The notes under the pieces were generated by a model that saw nothing but the letters and a program-made list of their open reading frames with translations, did not search any database and had not been told where the DNA came from. This document shows, piece by piece, positions 62,401 to 64,000 of a stretch of DNA of 64,000 nt (the first letter of the stretch is position 1; each line of letters begins with the position of its first letter). The position numbers and the translations under genes were made by a program. Source of the DNA: Colius striatus (taxonomy: Eukaryota; Chordata; Aves; Coliiformes; Coliidae); assembly GCF_028858725.1 (NCBI RefSeq), contig NC_084762.1:9247374-9311373 (forward strand). The letters are read 5' to 3'.

Positions 62401-64000
62401 ACAGATTTTGGAGGGGGAAAATACCACATAATACATCACCTAGCAATGATCTGAGCAATTTCTAAAGACTATGGAATGTTTTTCCAAAGTTTTCAAGATG
62501 CTCTTTACATACTATTTCCTATTTTGTTTACTATATCACCCTTTCCTAAGACCTACCAAGGTCTTAGGACTGCTGTACCAGTTCATCTGTAATCATAATC
62601 TATAATTCAGTAAAGTTGCATTAAAGGCTATTTTATCTTCCTAGGCACACATGCTACTCAAGATTTTGAAACCTCCACCTGTCTCTACTGGTTTTAGCAA
62701 TGTGAATCTCTGATCTCAGCAACAGTTTCCTCCCCCACTGAAAAGTGATGAACTACATGAAAGGCAGACCAAATAGCAAGACAATGAAATCAGCTTGCTT
62801 GAAACAAATATAGTTAAGAATGGATGAAGACTTTAAAATGTTTTGCAAAAGCATTGATATGAGTGTTTTCTAATATAAATATTAAACACAACATAAAACA
62901 AGGTGAGAAAAAAACCAGACTGCCAGCCAGCTACCAAGAAAAAGAGAATACTTGGAAGACAATTCTCTGTGTAATTCAGTAGAGAATATGAGAAGTCACT
63001 CAGCTATGTAGAATATCCAAGACGATTAGAAAGTTCAGAGCCACATACTGGTGACGCCTGTGTCTAAAAGATTTTGCTGGTATGTTCACATTTGCTAAGA
63101 CAACCCCCCATCAACTTTGATGTTGCACTCATCCTGTGAAGAAGAGCATATGAGCTGGTTTTCCACCGGATTGTATAATTTATTCTTTGGTGTAATGTAA
63201 GAAAACCTCACCAGAGAATGACTACTGCAATTGCAAGCCACATCTAGATCGAAGATCAGGTCACCACTCCTCAATTAGAACACAGAAGCTTAAGGATGAA
63301 TAACTGCAGGACTTCAAGGACTTCATTATAATGGAAGCACAGCATGCAGTTATGTATTATTATTCATTTTCATGGACATTAACCCTATTCTTACGTTCCA
63401 GCTCAAAGAGCCAAAGTTTTTTAATATTATTCAGAATTGCTTGCCAAATGTTTTCATACTAAATGTGATTCATCTCGATTCCTTCAGGGTCACAGCCTTT
63501 TCTGATGCCTATAATGAAAGTGAGACAGATTACTAAAGTAGACTTTCAACTTATTAACATCAACTTGTTATCAATTTCTTGGATTACTGTGTAACAAGAG
63601 ATAAAGTCTCTAGTGTTGAATATGTCTGATGGTAAAACTACATTAACATTCTCTCCCTTTAAAAAGAGGTTTTTTTCATTAGTATTATCTTCATGCAGTG
63701 TCTCTGGGGCAGTTTATAGAACTGTGCAGCTGTGACCTGTAAAAAGTTAAATCATCACTAACATGACTTAGTTTCAAGGCTGTATTTTTATCTGATGGAA
63801 CAAGTGGTAATTTGTATGCGACCTGTCAGTACTTTCCATGTCTAACAGGTGTAACAGCACATCAGCAAATCTAATATATTGTAATGAACATAATGAAATG
63901 TAAATTTATGTAAGCAAAGTTTAAAGTATTTACAAACTAAAAATAGTTTGAGAAATAGCAAGAAATACATTATACAAAGCAATAGTATGCTTCATGTGAT
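56466..64000. other. Presumed RETREG1 long-isoform intron
   Basis: No coding sequence, no CR1 and no CpG island were seen. If gene structure matches human, this is the intron between long-isoform exon 3 (outside the window) and the shared exon at 43365. Confidence 0.55.
61240..61259. repeat. (TG)n microsatellite
   Basis: Ten TG units in a row, in the presumed RETREG1 long-isoform intron. Confidence 0.9.

Overview
This is a stretch of bird nuclear genome. Two things show it. Many fragments of the avian/reptilian CR1 LINE are scattered through it, most of them 5'-truncated and ending in the CR1 8-bp 3' repeat. Two spliced vertebrate genes lie on the minus strand, and their translations closely match ZNF622 and RETREG1 (FAM134B). 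The order RETREG1 then ZNF622, in tandem, is the vertebrate order of this locus (human 5p15.1, between MYO10 and MARCHF11). The species cannot be named from sequence alone. Several CR1 copies are nearly alike, which suggests a neoavian bird with a fairly recent CR1 burst.

Layout, left to right. (1) 1-23.65 kb has no recognisable gene. It is intergenic DNA downstream of ZNF622 with several CR1 pieces in both orientations, a duplicated ~135-bp block near 12 kb, and short simple repeats. (2) 23.66-31.2 kb is the complete ZNF622 gene on the minus strand: six coding exons giving 469 residues, a candidate non-coding first exon in a CpG island, and CR1 insertions in two introns. (3) 31.4-32.06 kb is a short spacer between the ZNF622 promoter and the probable 3' end of RETREG1. 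(4) 32.06-56.22 kb is RETREG1 on the minus strand: a 3' UTR of about 3.7 kb, six shared coding exons, and an alternative first coding exon at 56.2 kb. Together these encode the complete short, N-terminally truncated isoform of 362 residues. (5) 56.3-64 kb is best read as the intron leading up to the long-isoform exons 1-3, which lie beyond the right edge. It is AT-rich and I saw no CR1 in it.

Both reading frames are intact. Every exon junction used has an AG acceptor and a GT donor, and the codon phases agree across all junctions. The two proteins are not known to work in one pathway. ZNF622 is a cytosolic zinc-finger factor of late 60S ribosomal subunit maturation (Rei1/Reh1 family). RETREG1 is an endoplasmic-reticulum membrane protein that links curved ER to LC3/GABARAP for ER-phagy. 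They are linked here by position: the RETREG1 3' end lies less than 1 kb upstream of the ZNF622 promoter in the same orientation.

I found no sign of an undescribed multi-gene system, CRISPR array or intact mobile element. The points most worth checking are the well-supported alternative first exon of RETREG1 and its promoter, the long 3' UTR with several possible poly(A) sites, inverted CR1 pairs that could form double-stranded RNA, a 94-bp tandem duplication in the RETREG1 intron, and a GGCTC pentamer array at the ZNF622 promoter.
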